Positions 6,997 to 15,062 of a DNA stretch of 18,782 nucleotides are shown here, piece by piece. Each line of letters begins with the position of its first letter. The stretch's first letter is position 1. Origin of the DNA: Candidatus Omnitrophota bacterium (GTDB taxonomy: Bacteria > Omnitrophota > Gorgyraeia > 1-14-0-20-64-10); assembly GCA_023248095.1 (NCBI GenBank), contig JAHFFF010000009.1, forward strand, positions 1-18,782. The letters run 5' to 3'. Both the position numbers and the translations under genes were made by a program. Below the pieces are notes generated by a model. That model had not been told where the DNA came from. It saw only the letters and a program-made list of their open reading frames with translations, and searched no databases.

Positions 6997-8955
6997 ATGG
7001 CGGTTCCCAACCACGATATCCTCAAAGCCGTCGAGGCTGCACGCTCTTCCTCTGAACTTGTTCAGGGGGTGAAAGCGGCCAAGACGGCCTTTTCGCTCTT
7101 AACGGCCAAGCCGGCAGCCTTAGCCAAGGCCGGTTACCGGCTGTTGACCGCAGCTGAGATCAAGGCCCTCAAGGCGCAAGGCAACACGGCCGAGGACTGG
7201 AAACAGATCTGGGTAGGGACGAGGTTTGATCCCAAACGGGTTTCCCGATGCGAGTTCTCCGGCCCTGTTTTGCTTTCGGTCTGTTCCGGATCGGTTAAGG
7301 TGGAGGGGGTGGAATTCCCGACGGGTCTATCGCATGCCACCCTGACCTGGACTGTCGTGGGAAGGAACGTGCTGGTGAGGAACGCCCGGTTGGTGAACCG
7401 CGCGGTTATCGGTGACGGTGCGGTCTTGTTCGATGTGGGGGCGGTGACCAAGGGGGGATCCGACTCCTTCGCCAATGGAACGGAGTTGCTGTTGGCTGTG
7501 GAGACCGGCGGCCGGGAGGTCCCGATCTTTGCGGAGCTGACGGTGGAGGGTGCCTGGGTCCTTTCTCGCTCCCGTTCGAATAAGGCGTTGCTGGAGGGTT
7601 ATGCCGGTCGGCTGGCCGACTACGTGAAGGCTGTTTCCGCTCCCTGCAACGTGATCGGCCCCGCTGCGCGGATCCTGCATACCTCCAGGGTCGCGGATCT
7701 GTTCCTGGGCGAGGCCGCGGTGATTGACAACGCCCAGCAGGTGGAAAACGTGACGGTCCTCTCCAATTCCCAGGAAAAGACGGAGATCTCTCAGGGGGCG
7801 ATTGTCAAATCCAGCATCCTTCAATGGGGCTGCGAGGTGACCAGCGAGGCGATCGTCGATACCTCGCTGATGACGGAACATTCCCATGTAGAGCGGCACG
7901 GAAAAGTAACCCACTCTCTCCTTGGGCCCAATACAGGTGTAGCCGAGGGGGAGGTGACCAGCGCCCTGCTCGGTCCGTTCGTCGGATTCCATCACCAGTC
8001 GCTTCTCATCGCGGCCCTCTGGCCGGAAGGGAAGGGCAACGTGGGCTACGGGGCCAACGTGGGATCCAACCACACCGCCAAGGCGCCGGACCAGGAGATC
8101 TGGCCGGGGGAGGGCACCTTCTTCGGCCTCGGGGTCAACATCAAATTCCCGTCGGATCTCACCCGTTCCCCCTACACGATCATCGCCAGCGCAGTAAACA
8201 TGCTGCCGCAGAGAGTGGAGTTCCCCTTTTCGCTCATCAACACGCCGGCCGCTGCCACTCCAGGCATCTCCCCCGCGTACAACGAGATCATGCCGGGGTG
8301 GGTCCTCTCGGACAACATCTACATGGTCAAGCGGAATGAAGGCAAATACCAGAAGCGGAACAAGGCCAAGCGCTCCCGCTTCAACTTCGAGGTTTTCCGC
8401 CCTGAGATCATCGATATGATGGTGGATGCGCGCAAGCGCCTGAGTGCCGCCAGCGGCAAGGAGATCTACACCGCTAAGGAAGTGCCGGGTCTTGGAAAAA
8501 GTTATATGTCCGAGGCCAGCCGGAAGAGGGCGATCGAAACCTACACCTTCTACATCCGTTACTATGCCCTGCTGGGCCTGAAGAGGGAACTCTCCGCATG
8601 GGTCGCTGCCAAGAGGAAGGGTGAGATCCCTCGTTTGCTGGAGATCTCCAGCTCGAATCTTCGTTGGGAGCATGAACGACGGCTCCTACTCTCGGAGTTT
8701 CCAGGCGTGGGGCCCAAGGAACTGCTGAAGATCCTCGTACAGACTCAGGAGAGGATTGCCGCGCAGGTGCAGAGCTCCAAAGAGAAGGACGATTTCCGCG
8801 GTGCCGAGGTGATCGAGGACTACGAAGATGCGCACAAGCCGGCCAAGGAAGACTCCTTCGTCAAGGAAACTTGGGGCTTGACCGCCAAGCTGAAGGAAGA
8901 GGTGCAGCAGCTCCTGTCCGCTCTTTCCTCTCTACCCACTCAACCCGTCGCATAA
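6997..8955 (+). CDS. DUF4954-like left-handed beta-helix protein
   Basis: 652 aa, close to the usual length of DUF4954 proteins. There is no signal peptide, so it is probably cytoplasmic. The N-terminal motif YRLLTAAEIKALKAQ leads to AEDW (65-68), followed by F-x-G, with ETGGRE at 169-174; I recognise this pattern from DUF4954. Residues about 85-400 are rich in hexapeptide-like turns (AVIGDGAVLFDVGAV; NVGYGANVGSNHTAKAPDQE at 348-367) typical of left-handed beta-helices in sugar-nucleotide acyl- and nucleotidyltransferases. The C-terminal ~200 residues are mostly helical and charged. ATG 6997 lies 5 bases after the nagB stop with no clear Shine-Dalgarno, so translation is likely coupled. A role in amino-sugar or sugar-nucleotide metabolism is inferred from fold and neighbour. 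No catalytic residue can be named. Confidence 0.8.
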   Translation: MAVPNHDILKAVEAARSSSELVQGVKAAKTAFSLLTAKPAALAKAGYRLLTAAEIKALKAQGNTAEDWKQIWVGTRFDPKRVSRCEFSGPVLLSVCSGSVKVEGVEFPTGLSHATLTWTVVGRNVLVRNARLVNRAVIGDGAVLFDVGAVTKGGSDSFANGTELLLAVETGGREVPIFAELTVEGAWVLSRSRSNKALLEGYAGRLADYVKAVSAPCNVIGPAARILHTSRVADLFLGEAAVIDNAQQVENVTVLSNSQEKTEISQGAIVKSSILQWGCEVTSEAIVDTSLMTEHSHVERHGKVTHSLLGPNTGVAEGEVTSALLGPFVGFHHQSLLIAALWPEGKGNVGYGANVGSNHTAKAPDQEIWPGEGTFFGLGVNIKFPSDLTRSPYTIIASAVNMLPQRVEFPFSLINTPAAATPGISPAYNEIMPGWVLSDNIYMVKRNEGKYQKRNKAKRSRFNFEVFRPEIIDMMVDARKRLSAASGKEIYTAKEVPGLGKSYMSEASRKRAIETYTFYIRYYALLGLKRELSAWVAAKRKGEIPRLLEISSSNLRWEHERRLLLSEFPGVGPKELLKILVQTQERIAAQVQSSKEKDDFRGAEVIEDYEDAHKPAKEDSFVKETWGLTAKLKEEVQQLLSALSSLPTQPVA

Positions 8956-8964
8956 CCGCTGTCA

Positions 8965-10410
8965 TCAGGGCTTCGATGAGCGCCCTGAAATCTCCTGCTC
9001 TCGTCGAGTCCTAACCTGCTCAGCGGCTGCCTGATATTCTCGTGCCTCCGTGGATCTCCCCAAATTCTCAAGGGCAATCACCAGGTTCAGATACGCCTGC
9101 TCAAGCATGGGGTTGAGTTCAATGGCGCGTCGGTAGTGCGGGATCGCTCCCTCAAAGTCTCCTTGCCGGGCAAGCGCTAATCCTAGATTCGAGTGAGCCA
9201 AACTATTGTCCGGCCGTTTGGCCACCGTGTCACTCCAAATGGCCACCTCACTTCGAAAATCGGCATTGCGGCGATGCGTCGCGACGATGGACGAGAGTAC
9301 CACCAGGGTGACAAGCCCTGCAGCTAAGCGCCTTCTCAGGCGTTCCTGCGTGGGGAATAGAACAACGAGGGCACGGTACCCGGCGATCGTGGCTAACGCC
9401 ACCACCGCTGCAAGCGGGAGGTACATGCGTCGTTCATGGATGAGATCAGCGATCGGGATGATGCTGGACGTCGGTGCGAGGATGAGGAAAAACCACCCTC
9501 CAAGGAATCCCAGCGGTGGGTATCGGCGCACGCACCAAAGGGTGGCCACGATCAGTCCCGTGATGACAACCATCGGTAAGAACACCGCTTCGGGTTGGTG
9601 GGGAGGCCTCCAGGCGTAGTCGAACACCAAAGGAGATGGCCATACCGCGAGCCGTAGGTAGTAAAGGATCACCCCGGGTTGAGCGGAGCCGTACTGCCAA
9701 CGGGTCCATCCCGGCAGATTCAATAAACGACCAACCTCCGTCTGGTTGCTAATGAACCACAGGGTCAGCGGGATTGCCCAGGTACTGCCCAGGGCCAGGT
9801 ATAATCTGGGTCGCAAGATTGAGAGTGTCTGATCGTAAAGCCAGACGATGAGCGGGGCCGTAACCATGATCGGTTTGCACAGCATCCCAAGAGTACAGGA
9901 GATCACCGAGGCGATCCACCAGTTTCGTTGGCGGGGCTGCTCGAGGTGGCGAATTGCTGCATAGACCGTCAAGAGATAGCACAGGCCGGTGAGCGATTCT
10001 GCACGCTGAATGATGTACGTCACGCTTTGCGTTTGCAAGGGGTGCAAGCCCCAGAGAAGCGAGATCACCAGGGCGAGCGGCGCGGCCACGGCCCCATAAC
10101 GTGGCTGCAGGCGAGGTCGCAGCAGTGTCCGCCGGACAATACCATAGAGGGTTAGGGCAGCCAAGAGGTGCACGCAGAGGTTGAATAGGTGATACCCCCA
10201 CACGTTCACACCCCCTAAGCGGTAGTTGACGAGCATCGAGGCGGCAAGGAGTGGGCCGCTGCGCTGCCAGAGATGGCTGAAATGCGGGTTAGCTGGATGC
10301 GGGATCGCGCTGCGGTCGTCGAAGATAAAGGGGACTGAGAAGCTGTTGGCGTAGGCCAGCGTGATGGTCGCCAGGAGGAGGACGAACCCCAGCCAGCGCC
10401 CTTGCTTCAT
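8965..10410 (-). CDS. TMTC-like polytopic membrane glycosyltransferase, short form with two TPRs (copy 3)
   Basis: 481 aa. It has the same family architecture as the two plus-strand copies but a clearly diverged sequence: D31-D32 in PFIFDDRSAI, then HPLQTQSVTYIIQRAESL, GMLCKPIMVTAPLI, LAPTSS and HERRMYLPL. About ten hydrophobic segments are followed by only two TPRs (AHSNLGLALARQGDFEGAI and AYLNLVIALENLGRSTEAR) and a charged tail. GT-C/TMTC-type sugar transfer on the periplasmic side of the inner membrane is inferred. It lies 12 bases after the stop of the outer-membrane barrel gene on the same strand, with no obvious promoter or strong Shine-Dalgarno between. It is therefore probably the last gene of the chaperone/pilin-like operon, which suggests the operon's exported proteins as acceptors. 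That link is a hypothesis. Confidence 0.82.
   Translation of the reverse strand: MKQGRWLGFVLLLATITLAYANSFSVPFIFDDRSAIPHPANPHFSHLWQRSGPLLAASMLVNYRLGGVNVWGYHLFNLCVHLLAALTLYGIVRRTLLRPRLQPRYGAVAAPLALVISLLWGLHPLQTQSVTYIIQRAESLTGLCYLLTVYAAIRHLEQPRQRNWWIASVISCTLGMLCKPIMVTAPLIVWLYDQTLSILRPRLYLALGSTWAIPLTLWFISNQTEVGRLLNLPGWTRWQYGSAQPGVILYYLRLAVWPSPLVFDYAWRPPHQPEAVFLPMVVITGLIVATLWCVRRYPPLGFLGGWFFLILAPTSSIIPIADLIHERRMYLPLAAVVALATIAGYRALVVLFPTQERLRRRLAAGLVTLVVLSSIVATHRRNADFRSEVAIWSDTVAKRPDNSLAHSNLGLALARQGDFEGAIPHYRRAIELNPMLEQAYLNLVIALENLGRSTEAREYQAAAEQVRTRREQEISGRSSKP
8966..8987. terminator. Weak hairpin at convergent gene ends
   Basis: CAGGGC (8966-8971) and GCCCTG (8982-8987) form a perfect 6-bp inverted repeat around a 10-base loop. 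It sits where the + DUF4954-like gene (ends 8955) and the - TMTC-like gene (ends 8965) converge with only 9 bases between them. No good U-tract follows on either strand, so it is at best a weak or Rho-assisted bidirectional terminator. It overlaps the last codons of the minus-strand gene. Confidence 0.3.
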
Positions 10411-10422
10411 AAGAATCTTATT

Positions 10423-12402
10423 TTACTGCCATTGGGAGGTCCAGAGCATCCAGATCCTGGACTCTTCCGTCCGAATCCTGTCCCCGTCTGGATCCCGATC
10501 GAACAGGAATTCCCCCATCAGCTCCGCCTTCCATTGCTGGAAGAGTTCGTAGCCCAGGGTCATACGGCTGGAGATGGAAGGCCGTTTCTCCAGCTTGTTC
10601 TTCAAATCGGTCAGATAGGCTGTGACCGAAGGGAAGACAGAGACCTTCCGGCGCTTGTTCCAACTGTAGTGGGTGTAGGGCCAGGTGATGCTGGCGGTGC
10701 CGGTGTGGCCCTCGTTGGGGGTCAGGCGGGTCCCGTTGGGGTCGGCAAGCTGGCGGTGCAGGAAGGTGTAGCCTAAGCCCAGCGACGCAGTGGACCAGAG
10801 TGGGATGGAACTGGAGATGCCCGCTTCATGCTGGGTTCCGCGCACGCGAGCCTCGTCGAAATCCTCGTCGGTCAACCGATAGGTGTAATAGGGGCTGACG
10901 AGGACCCGTTCCAGCAGGGTGGCGGCAAACCGGGTGCCTAGGGCCCAGTTCTCTTCGGGACTGAAGGATTTCTGGTCCTTCACGGGAAACTCCCCCTGGT
11001 ATTCGAGGAATTCGGTGAAATGGATTCCCTCCGCGTAATGGGCCAATTCTGAGCGAAGGCTGACCGCGCGCGAATGGATGGGGCGTGTGGTTGAGCCCGG
11101 TGTGGAAACGGTGTCGGTGAGGGTGCCGCGGAATCGAGGCCGGGGCCAACCTTCCGGAACGAGAACCCCGAGGTTGGCGGTGTACCAGCCTTGCCGGATC
11201 TCTGCGATGGTGTCGTCGTCATCCAGATTGTTGCGGTTCCAGGAGGCCTCCAGGTCCAGATCGAACGGCCCCATGGGGGAAAGGTCCAGGAGCTGGTCGA
11301 TGATTTGGCGGTCGGCGGTGAACCCCTTGGAATTGACGACCGAGCCGGAGGAGATGTCGCCGAGCAGCCGGAAATCCGGGCCGGTCCGCTGAAAGCGGCT
11401 GGTCCATTGGGCCCAGGGGCGGATGAGCAACGATTCAACGGTGAGGGAGCTATCCTTCAGTTTGCGGTTGTCACCGAAGCGGTCCTGGAGAAGGTTGTCG
11501 TCGGTCGTGCTGTAGGCCTCGGAGGCCTTCAGGAACCAGACGTCCGGGATGAGCTTCATCTCCTGGTCCAGGCTGAAGACCGTGTTGTCACGGGGCTGGT
11601 TGGCCACATCGATGGTGCGGATCTTTTCGGTATCGCGTGTCTTGACGAAATTAGCGCCGAATCGAAGGCGATCCTCCAGAAACTGCCAGCGGTCCCGCAC
11701 GCCGACGACGGAACGGGGATAGATGTATTGGTCCCGATCCTCCAGCCAGTGGGGATAGGCGCCGACGAGGGCCTGGAACTCATGCCGTTCCCCGGAGAGC
11801 AGCAGATCCACCCCGCGGAGCCGCGATCCGCGCAGAAAATAGGGGGCCGTGTAGGTAGCGCTGTCCCCGAGGGCCAGATGCGAGGAATCCTTGTAGAGAT
11901 CCGCTAGGAGGGTGCGGTAGCGCAGGTCGTTGTGCCCGTCCTTGAATCCATCCAGATCCAGGACCAGCCTGGCCCGGATGCTGTCCTTGGTCTTCAGGTC
12001 TGTCTCGAGGTGTTCATTGACCTGCAGGCCGTCATGATCAAAGCTTTGATCCGATCGAGCGTCTGAGTCCTGCCTGCGCCGGGTAACCCGAAGCTGCTGG
12101 ATTGTTCGGTTCCGAGCCTCCAGCCCTGGTCCGCCGGATGAAGTTCGGGACGGGGGGCTGTAAAGGCCTGCAAGAACCTTTCCCAAGTAACGCTGAAACA
12201 AAGGGTCGCTGTGATGCCCCTTGGGGACCCGGCCCAATTCCTCCGCCGCCTCAACAAATTGGTGTTTTCGGATCATCAGGTCCACTCGAGCCATCTGCAG
12301 AACATACTCAGAGCCAGGCTCCGCCGCAAGAGCCGATGGAGGCACGACCCCCTGAGTCATAACGAGAACCAGCGAACAAACAACCGAAGTCACCTTAATC
12401 AC
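10423..12402 (-). CDS. Large outer-membrane beta-barrel protein with helical N-terminus
   Basis: 659 aa from GTG 12402. This start gives a 4-nt GTGA overlap with the upstream gene, matching the other junctions, and puts GGAG 11 bases upstream; GTG 12411, three codons earlier, is the alternative. A signal peptide (VTSVVCSLVLVMTQGVVPPS, ending ALAA) precedes a helical, TPR-like stretch (about 33-85: MARVDLMIRKHQFVEAAEEL) and a polar linker. Residues about 125 to the end alternate short amphipathic strands with charged turns, rich in Trp/Tyr/Arg/Asp, as in outer-membrane barrels. The C-terminal strand ends WMLWTSQWQ. No usher, TonB-plug or BamA motif was recognised, and it is shorter than usual PapC ushers (~800 aa). 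Its place behind a chaperone and two pilin-like proteins suggests an export pore or anchor for them. The function is inferred only. Confidence 0.72.
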   Translation of the reverse strand: MIKVTSVVCSLVLVMTQGVVPPSALAAEPGSEYVLQMARVDLMIRKHQFVEAAEELGRVPKGHHSDPLFQRYLGKVLAGLYSPPSRTSSGGPGLEARNRTIQQLRVTRRRQDSDARSDQSFDHDGLQVNEHLETDLKTKDSIRARLVLDLDGFKDGHNDLRYRTLLADLYKDSSHLALGDSATYTAPYFLRGSRLRGVDLLLSGERHEFQALVGAYPHWLEDRDQYIYPRSVVGVRDRWQFLEDRLRFGANFVKTRDTEKIRTIDVANQPRDNTVFSLDQEMKLIPDVWFLKASEAYSTTDDNLLQDRFGDNRKLKDSSLTVESLLIRPWAQWTSRFQRTGPDFRLLGDISSGSVVNSKGFTADRQIIDQLLDLSPMGPFDLDLEASWNRNNLDDDDTIAEIRQGWYTANLGVLVPEGWPRPRFRGTLTDTVSTPGSTTRPIHSRAVSLRSELAHYAEGIHFTEFLEYQGEFPVKDQKSFSPEENWALGTRFAATLLERVLVSPYYTYRLTDEDFDEARVRGTQHEAGISSSIPLWSTASLGLGYTFLHRQLADPNGTRLTPNEGHTGTASITWPYTHYSWNKRRKVSVFPSVTAYLTDLKNKLEKRPSISSRMTLGYELFQQWKAELMGEFLFDRDPDGDRIRTEESRIWMLWTSQWQ

Positions 12403-13433
12403 GGGTTCCACAACTCCACGATCAGGGTTGCCGCGTAAGAGCCTTCCACTGCCGTCGGTCCGGCCTCTGTGGCGAGATAAAAGGTGAAGGGATTCTTCAA
12501 GGTGAAATCACCCGTGACGTTGGAGTCCGCTACGAACCGGGTGTCATCGGGATCTTGGCCGATCAGTCTTCTCCAGGTGACCGGATCGGCCGTCATGTCG
12601 ATGAGATCCGGGATGCGAACCCAAGCGCTCGATCCAAGACTGCGGGTGCCTTCCAGGAGGCGAGGTCCCAGCCAGTAATCGTTGTTATCCACGGGGGGCG
12701 GGCCGGCCAGTGGAGCGTCCCACCCCGTTTCCTGAATGTCCGGCCCGAAGTTCAGCGTCCAGACCTTGAGAGGGAGCACATAGCGGCCGTTCAAGGAGAC
12801 CAGGCCGGCCGGGGAAACCCTCCTCACGGCGTTCGGGGTTCCCTCATAGCGGGCCGCATTGTCGGTATAGATCCGGATCGTGAAGGGCTGGTCGAGCCGC
12901 AGGCGGTTGAATCGAAAGTAGCTCCATCGGACCTCGATCGGGGTGGGATACATGAAGCGGCCCGGCGGAATGGTCCCCAGATGGATCGCCTCCGGGAAGA
13001 CTCGAACCGATTCCGTCTCGGTGCCGACGTGGATGGGGAATTTTCCGCCGATGCGATCCGATCGAAGTCCATCCCCATCGAAAAGAGGAAAGGAGACGCT
13101 GTAGATCCCGGCAGTCAGGCTCGTATAGGTTGCGCTCAGGAAGAGGGTGGAGTTGGCTGGAATGGTCCCGGTGAGGACCGGGGTGAGGGTGCTCTCCGCC
13201 TCCGTATCCAGATTGCTGAGGGTGATGTCCACTTCGGCAAACTGGCTGGTTGACTCGTTGTTTTTGACGAGGACGCTGAAGAAGACGGGGTCGCCGGGAT
13301 GGAAATGTTGATCGTAGGCGATCGAAAGGATCTTCAGGTCTTTTGCGGCAAGGGCAGGGGTGGAGAGACAGAGGAGAGAACAGAGGAAACAGAGAGCAGA
13401 AAGGGGAGAAGGGGATCTTCTCCGTAGGTTCAT
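12399..13433 (-). CDS. Secreted two-domain protein: Ig-like domain plus pilin-like domain
   Basis: 344 aa. ATG 13433 overlaps the chaperone stop by 4 bases (ATGA) and has a strong GGGAGG 5 bases upstream. A signal peptide (about 1-29, ending TPALA-AKD) precedes a CARDB/Ig-like domain (about 32-136: HPGDPVFFSVLVKNNE, then LTAGIYSVSFPLFDGDG). The second beta-sandwich (about 145-344) clearly resembles the protein encoded at 14236-14955. Both share R-x-YTDN (YTDN at 189-192), a V/S-P-AGL-x-S/K motif (SPAGL 207-211), RIPDL (273-277) and a final strand G-x-Y-x-A-x-L-x-x-E (331-340). A tip subunit, adaptor or adhesin added to the same module is inferred. It contains no mature cysteines. It could instead be an anchor that docks the pilin-like subunit to the barrel. 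Confidence 0.75.
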   Translation of the reverse strand: MNLRRRSPSPLSALCFLCSLLCLSTPALAAKDLKILSIAYDQHFHPGDPVFFSVLVKNNESTSQFAEVDITLSNLDTEAESTLTPVLTGTIPANSTLFLSATYTSLTAGIYSVSFPLFDGDGLRSDRIGGKFPIHVGTETESVRVFPEAIHLGTIPPGRFMYPTPIEVRWSYFRFNRLRLDQPFTIRIYTDNAARYEGTPNAVRRVSPAGLVSLNGRYVLPLKVWTLNFGPDIQETGWDAPLAGPPPVDNNDYWLGPRLLEGTRSLGSSAWVRIPDLIDMTADPVTWRRLIGQDPDDTRFVADSNVTGDFTLKNPFTFYLATEAGPTAVEGSYAATLIVELWNP

Positions 13434-14239
13434 GTTCCTCCCTTCTCTAGGATCACCTGGCCGTTTTTGGTCACCTCGAAGGAGATTTCCCTCTGGAGCA
13501 CCTTTTCCGCTTGGGGCTCCACGGTGATCACGAGCCGATACCGGGCGGGAGGAGGCAAGGGAAGGATGGAGGGGATCGTCAGGGTGGCGGCGGGCAAAAC
13601 GGGGATCGATTTTCCGAGCGGTCCCGCCCGAAGCAAATCGCCGCCGGATTGGAACAGGGCGAAGGTGCCGGAGGGACGAAGATGGATGGTTCCGCGATTC
13701 TTCAATGTGGAGTCTATGCGCAGCAGCTTTTCGGAAGACTGAGTCACACTGACCTGGATCTGGCTGATCTCCAAGTCCACCCGCTCCTTGCCCTTGATCA
13801 TCAGGTAGACGGGCAGGGCGATGCGCGGGATGAGGGTGATATTGCTGGCCTGCGACGACGCGGGATTGACGGGGAGTTGATCCACCTGAATAGCCGCCAG
13901 GTATTCTCCCGCGGTGTCTTCAACCACATTCGAAGGAGGGGTGACCGAATAAAGTACCGTTGTGGCGGCGCCGGCGGCCAGGGTAAATCGATCCGGCTTA
14001 AAGCTCAACCAATCCTCACAGGAGGGCAGCTTGAGCCCCGGCTGGGCGGATCGATAGGCGCCCGACGAGACTCGGACTCCCACCACCTTAGAGCTGTGAT
14101 TCGAGATCTGAAGCTCTCCGTGCGTGGGCTTCTCAGGAGAGATGGATAGCTCCAAGCGGGAGGGTTCCACCTCCACCGCGTAAGCGCTTACGGACACAAG
14201 GAGGATTGCGTAAACGATGGGAAGAGGGCGGTGGCTCAT
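13430..14239 (-). CDS. PapD-like periplasmic chaperone
   Basis: 269 aa. ATG 14239 overlaps the upstream stop by 4 bases with no Shine-Dalgarno, indicating coupling. A short signal peptide (about 1-21, AILLVSVSAYA) leads to VEVEPSRLELSISPEKPTHG and strand pattern LQISNHSSKVVGVRV. Then DWLSFKPDRFTLAAGAATTV (76-95) and GEYLAAIQVD (111-120) match the first Ig-like domain of pilus-assembly chaperones. A second beta domain (about 155-260) follows. Classical chaperones cap pilin subunits by donor-strand complementation and deliver them to an usher. At 269 aa it is longer than the usual ~230-250. It sits between two secreted pilin-like proteins and upstream of an outer-membrane barrel, which fits a subunit-capping role. 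The family match is by motif and could also fit other Ig-like accessory proteins. Confidence 0.72.
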   Translation of the reverse strand: MSHRPLPIVYAILLVSVSAYAVEVEPSRLELSISPEKPTHGELQISNHSSKVVGVRVSSGAYRSAQPGLKLPSCEDWLSFKPDRFTLAAGAATTVLYSVTPPSNVVEDTAGEYLAAIQVDQLPVNPASSQASNITLIPRIALPVYLMIKGKERVDLEISQIQVSVTQSSEKLLRIDSTLKNRGTIHLRPSGTFALFQSGGDLLRAGPLGKSIPVLPAATLTIPSILPLPPPARYRLVITVEPQAEKVLQREISFEVTKNGQVILEKGGT

Positions 14240-14955
14240 GGGGCGGCGGTGATCTCGATGTAGAGAACCGCCTCGTAGTCCCCTTGCGCTGCCGAGGAGG
14301 GAACCTTCGCTTGAAGGGTCAGCTCGAAGGGAGTGCCCACCGTGGTGTCTCCCAGGAAATTATCGTCGGCCGTATAGAGGAGGCCGTCATGCCCGGCAAC
14401 CCAGGCCCCGTTCCGCGGATCGATGCCCATCAGGACGCAGTCGGTATAAGTCGGTTCACCAGGCTCCGGGTCCGGTTGATAGGGTAGGTAACCTGTTTCG
14501 CTTAAGTCCGGAATGCGGCGCCAGACGTTCTGCCCGTAGGATGGGCAGTGAATGTACAGGGGGATGGAGCTGGTTCCGTCTTTCGAGATGAGCCCTGCAG
14601 GGCTCGGGGAGCGGACTGCGCCGCTCACGCCGGCGAACTGGAGGTTGTCGGTATAGGCCCGCATGATCCAGGGATACTCTCCGTTGTACAATCCATCCAC
14701 CACGATCCGGCCGATCTCCTGGTCTCCCGGCTGCTTGATCTCGAAAGAGACCCCCTCGCTCAGGATGTAGCCCCCGAACGACTGCACGTAGCCGGTGATG
14801 TAAACCTCTTGCCGAGAGGAAGCGAACACGGGTGAAAGGTGAAGGAATAAAACAGCGCAACTAAGAAGACCCGCGAGGGGTGGCGTGGGGCGGGCGCCCG
14901 GCCTCCGCCAGCAGGGCCGAAAATTTCCCCTCACCGCGGCAGACTGATTCATCAT
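14236..14955 (-). CDS. Secreted pilin-like beta-sandwich protein
   Basis: 239 aa. ATG 14955 has GGAG seven bases upstream, inside an inverted repeat. The n-region is long and basic (about 1-27), then a hydrophobic core (LAGLLSCAVLFLHLSPVFA) ends near residue 45. The mature chain is about 194 residues and all beta-like: VYITGYVQSFGGYILSEG, IMRAYTDN (97-104), SPAGLISKDG (118-127), RIPDL (147-151), and last strand GDYEAVLYIEI (225-235), which ends almost at the C-terminus as in donor-strand-exchange pilins. C137 and C173 are the only mature cysteines and could form a disulfide. Its domain recurs in the protein encoded at 12399-13433. It is first in the coupled four-gene set, consistent with a major subunit. 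I know no named family with this exact pattern, so pilin-like is a structural inference. Confidence 0.72.
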   Translation of the reverse strand: MMNQSAAVRGNFRPCWRRPGARPTPPLAGLLSCAVLFLHLSPVFASSRQEVYITGYVQSFGGYILSEGVSFEIKQPGDQEIGRIVVDGLYNGEYPWIMRAYTDNLQFAGVSGAVRSPSPAGLISKDGTSSIPLYIHCPSYGQNVWRRIPDLSETGYLPYQPDPEPGEPTYTDCVLMGIDPRNGAWVAGHDGLLYTADDNFLGDTTVGTPFELTLQAKVPSSAAQGDYEAVLYIEITAAP

Positions 14956-14959
14956 AGAG

Positions 14960-14988
14960 TTACTCCGATGAGACGCCGGAACGAGTAA
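14960..14988 (-). promoter_or_regulatory. Inverted repeat that sequesters the Shine-Dalgarno of the pilin-like gene
   Basis: TTACTC (14960-14965) and GAGTAA (14983-14988) form a perfect 6-bp inverted repeat with a 17-base loop. On the transcript the downstream arm reads CGGAGTAA and contains the GGAG Shine-Dalgarno seven bases before ATG 14955. Pairing would hide the ribosome binding site of the first gene of the coupled set, so it could control all four. Seen by eye; folding not computed. Confidence 0.4.
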
Positions 14989-15033
14989 GCCCTACTGGCG
15001 TGAGTCAGAAGGCGGAGCGATTGTGAGAAATCA

Positions 15034-15062
15034 AGCCACGGCCCGATGCCGGAGACCGGGCT
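15034..15062 (-). other. GC-rich hairpin in the leader between phosphatase and pilin-like gene
   Basis: AGCC (15034-15037) plus CGG (15039-15041) pair with CCG (15056-15058) plus GGCT (15059-15062), giving seven pairs with one bulged base. It lies in the 148-base gap 14956-15103, which otherwise holds no gene. No T-run follows on the minus strand, so it is not a standard intrinsic terminator. It may be leader structure or a processing site between the phosphatase and the chaperone/pilin-like genes. I matched it to no known riboswitch class. Confidence 0.3.

Noticed and set aside
7327..8673. Long minus-strand open frame of 448 codons inside the DUF4954-like gene
   Set aside because: It is a shadow frame: no recognisable domain, Arg/Gly/His-rich composition, and fully antisense to a well-supported gene.
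13366..13415. Purine-rich AGAGGA/ACAGAG stretch as a nucleic-acid repeat
   Set aside because: It encodes, on the other strand, the Leu/Ser/Cys-rich signal peptide of the two-domain secreted protein; codon bias explains it.
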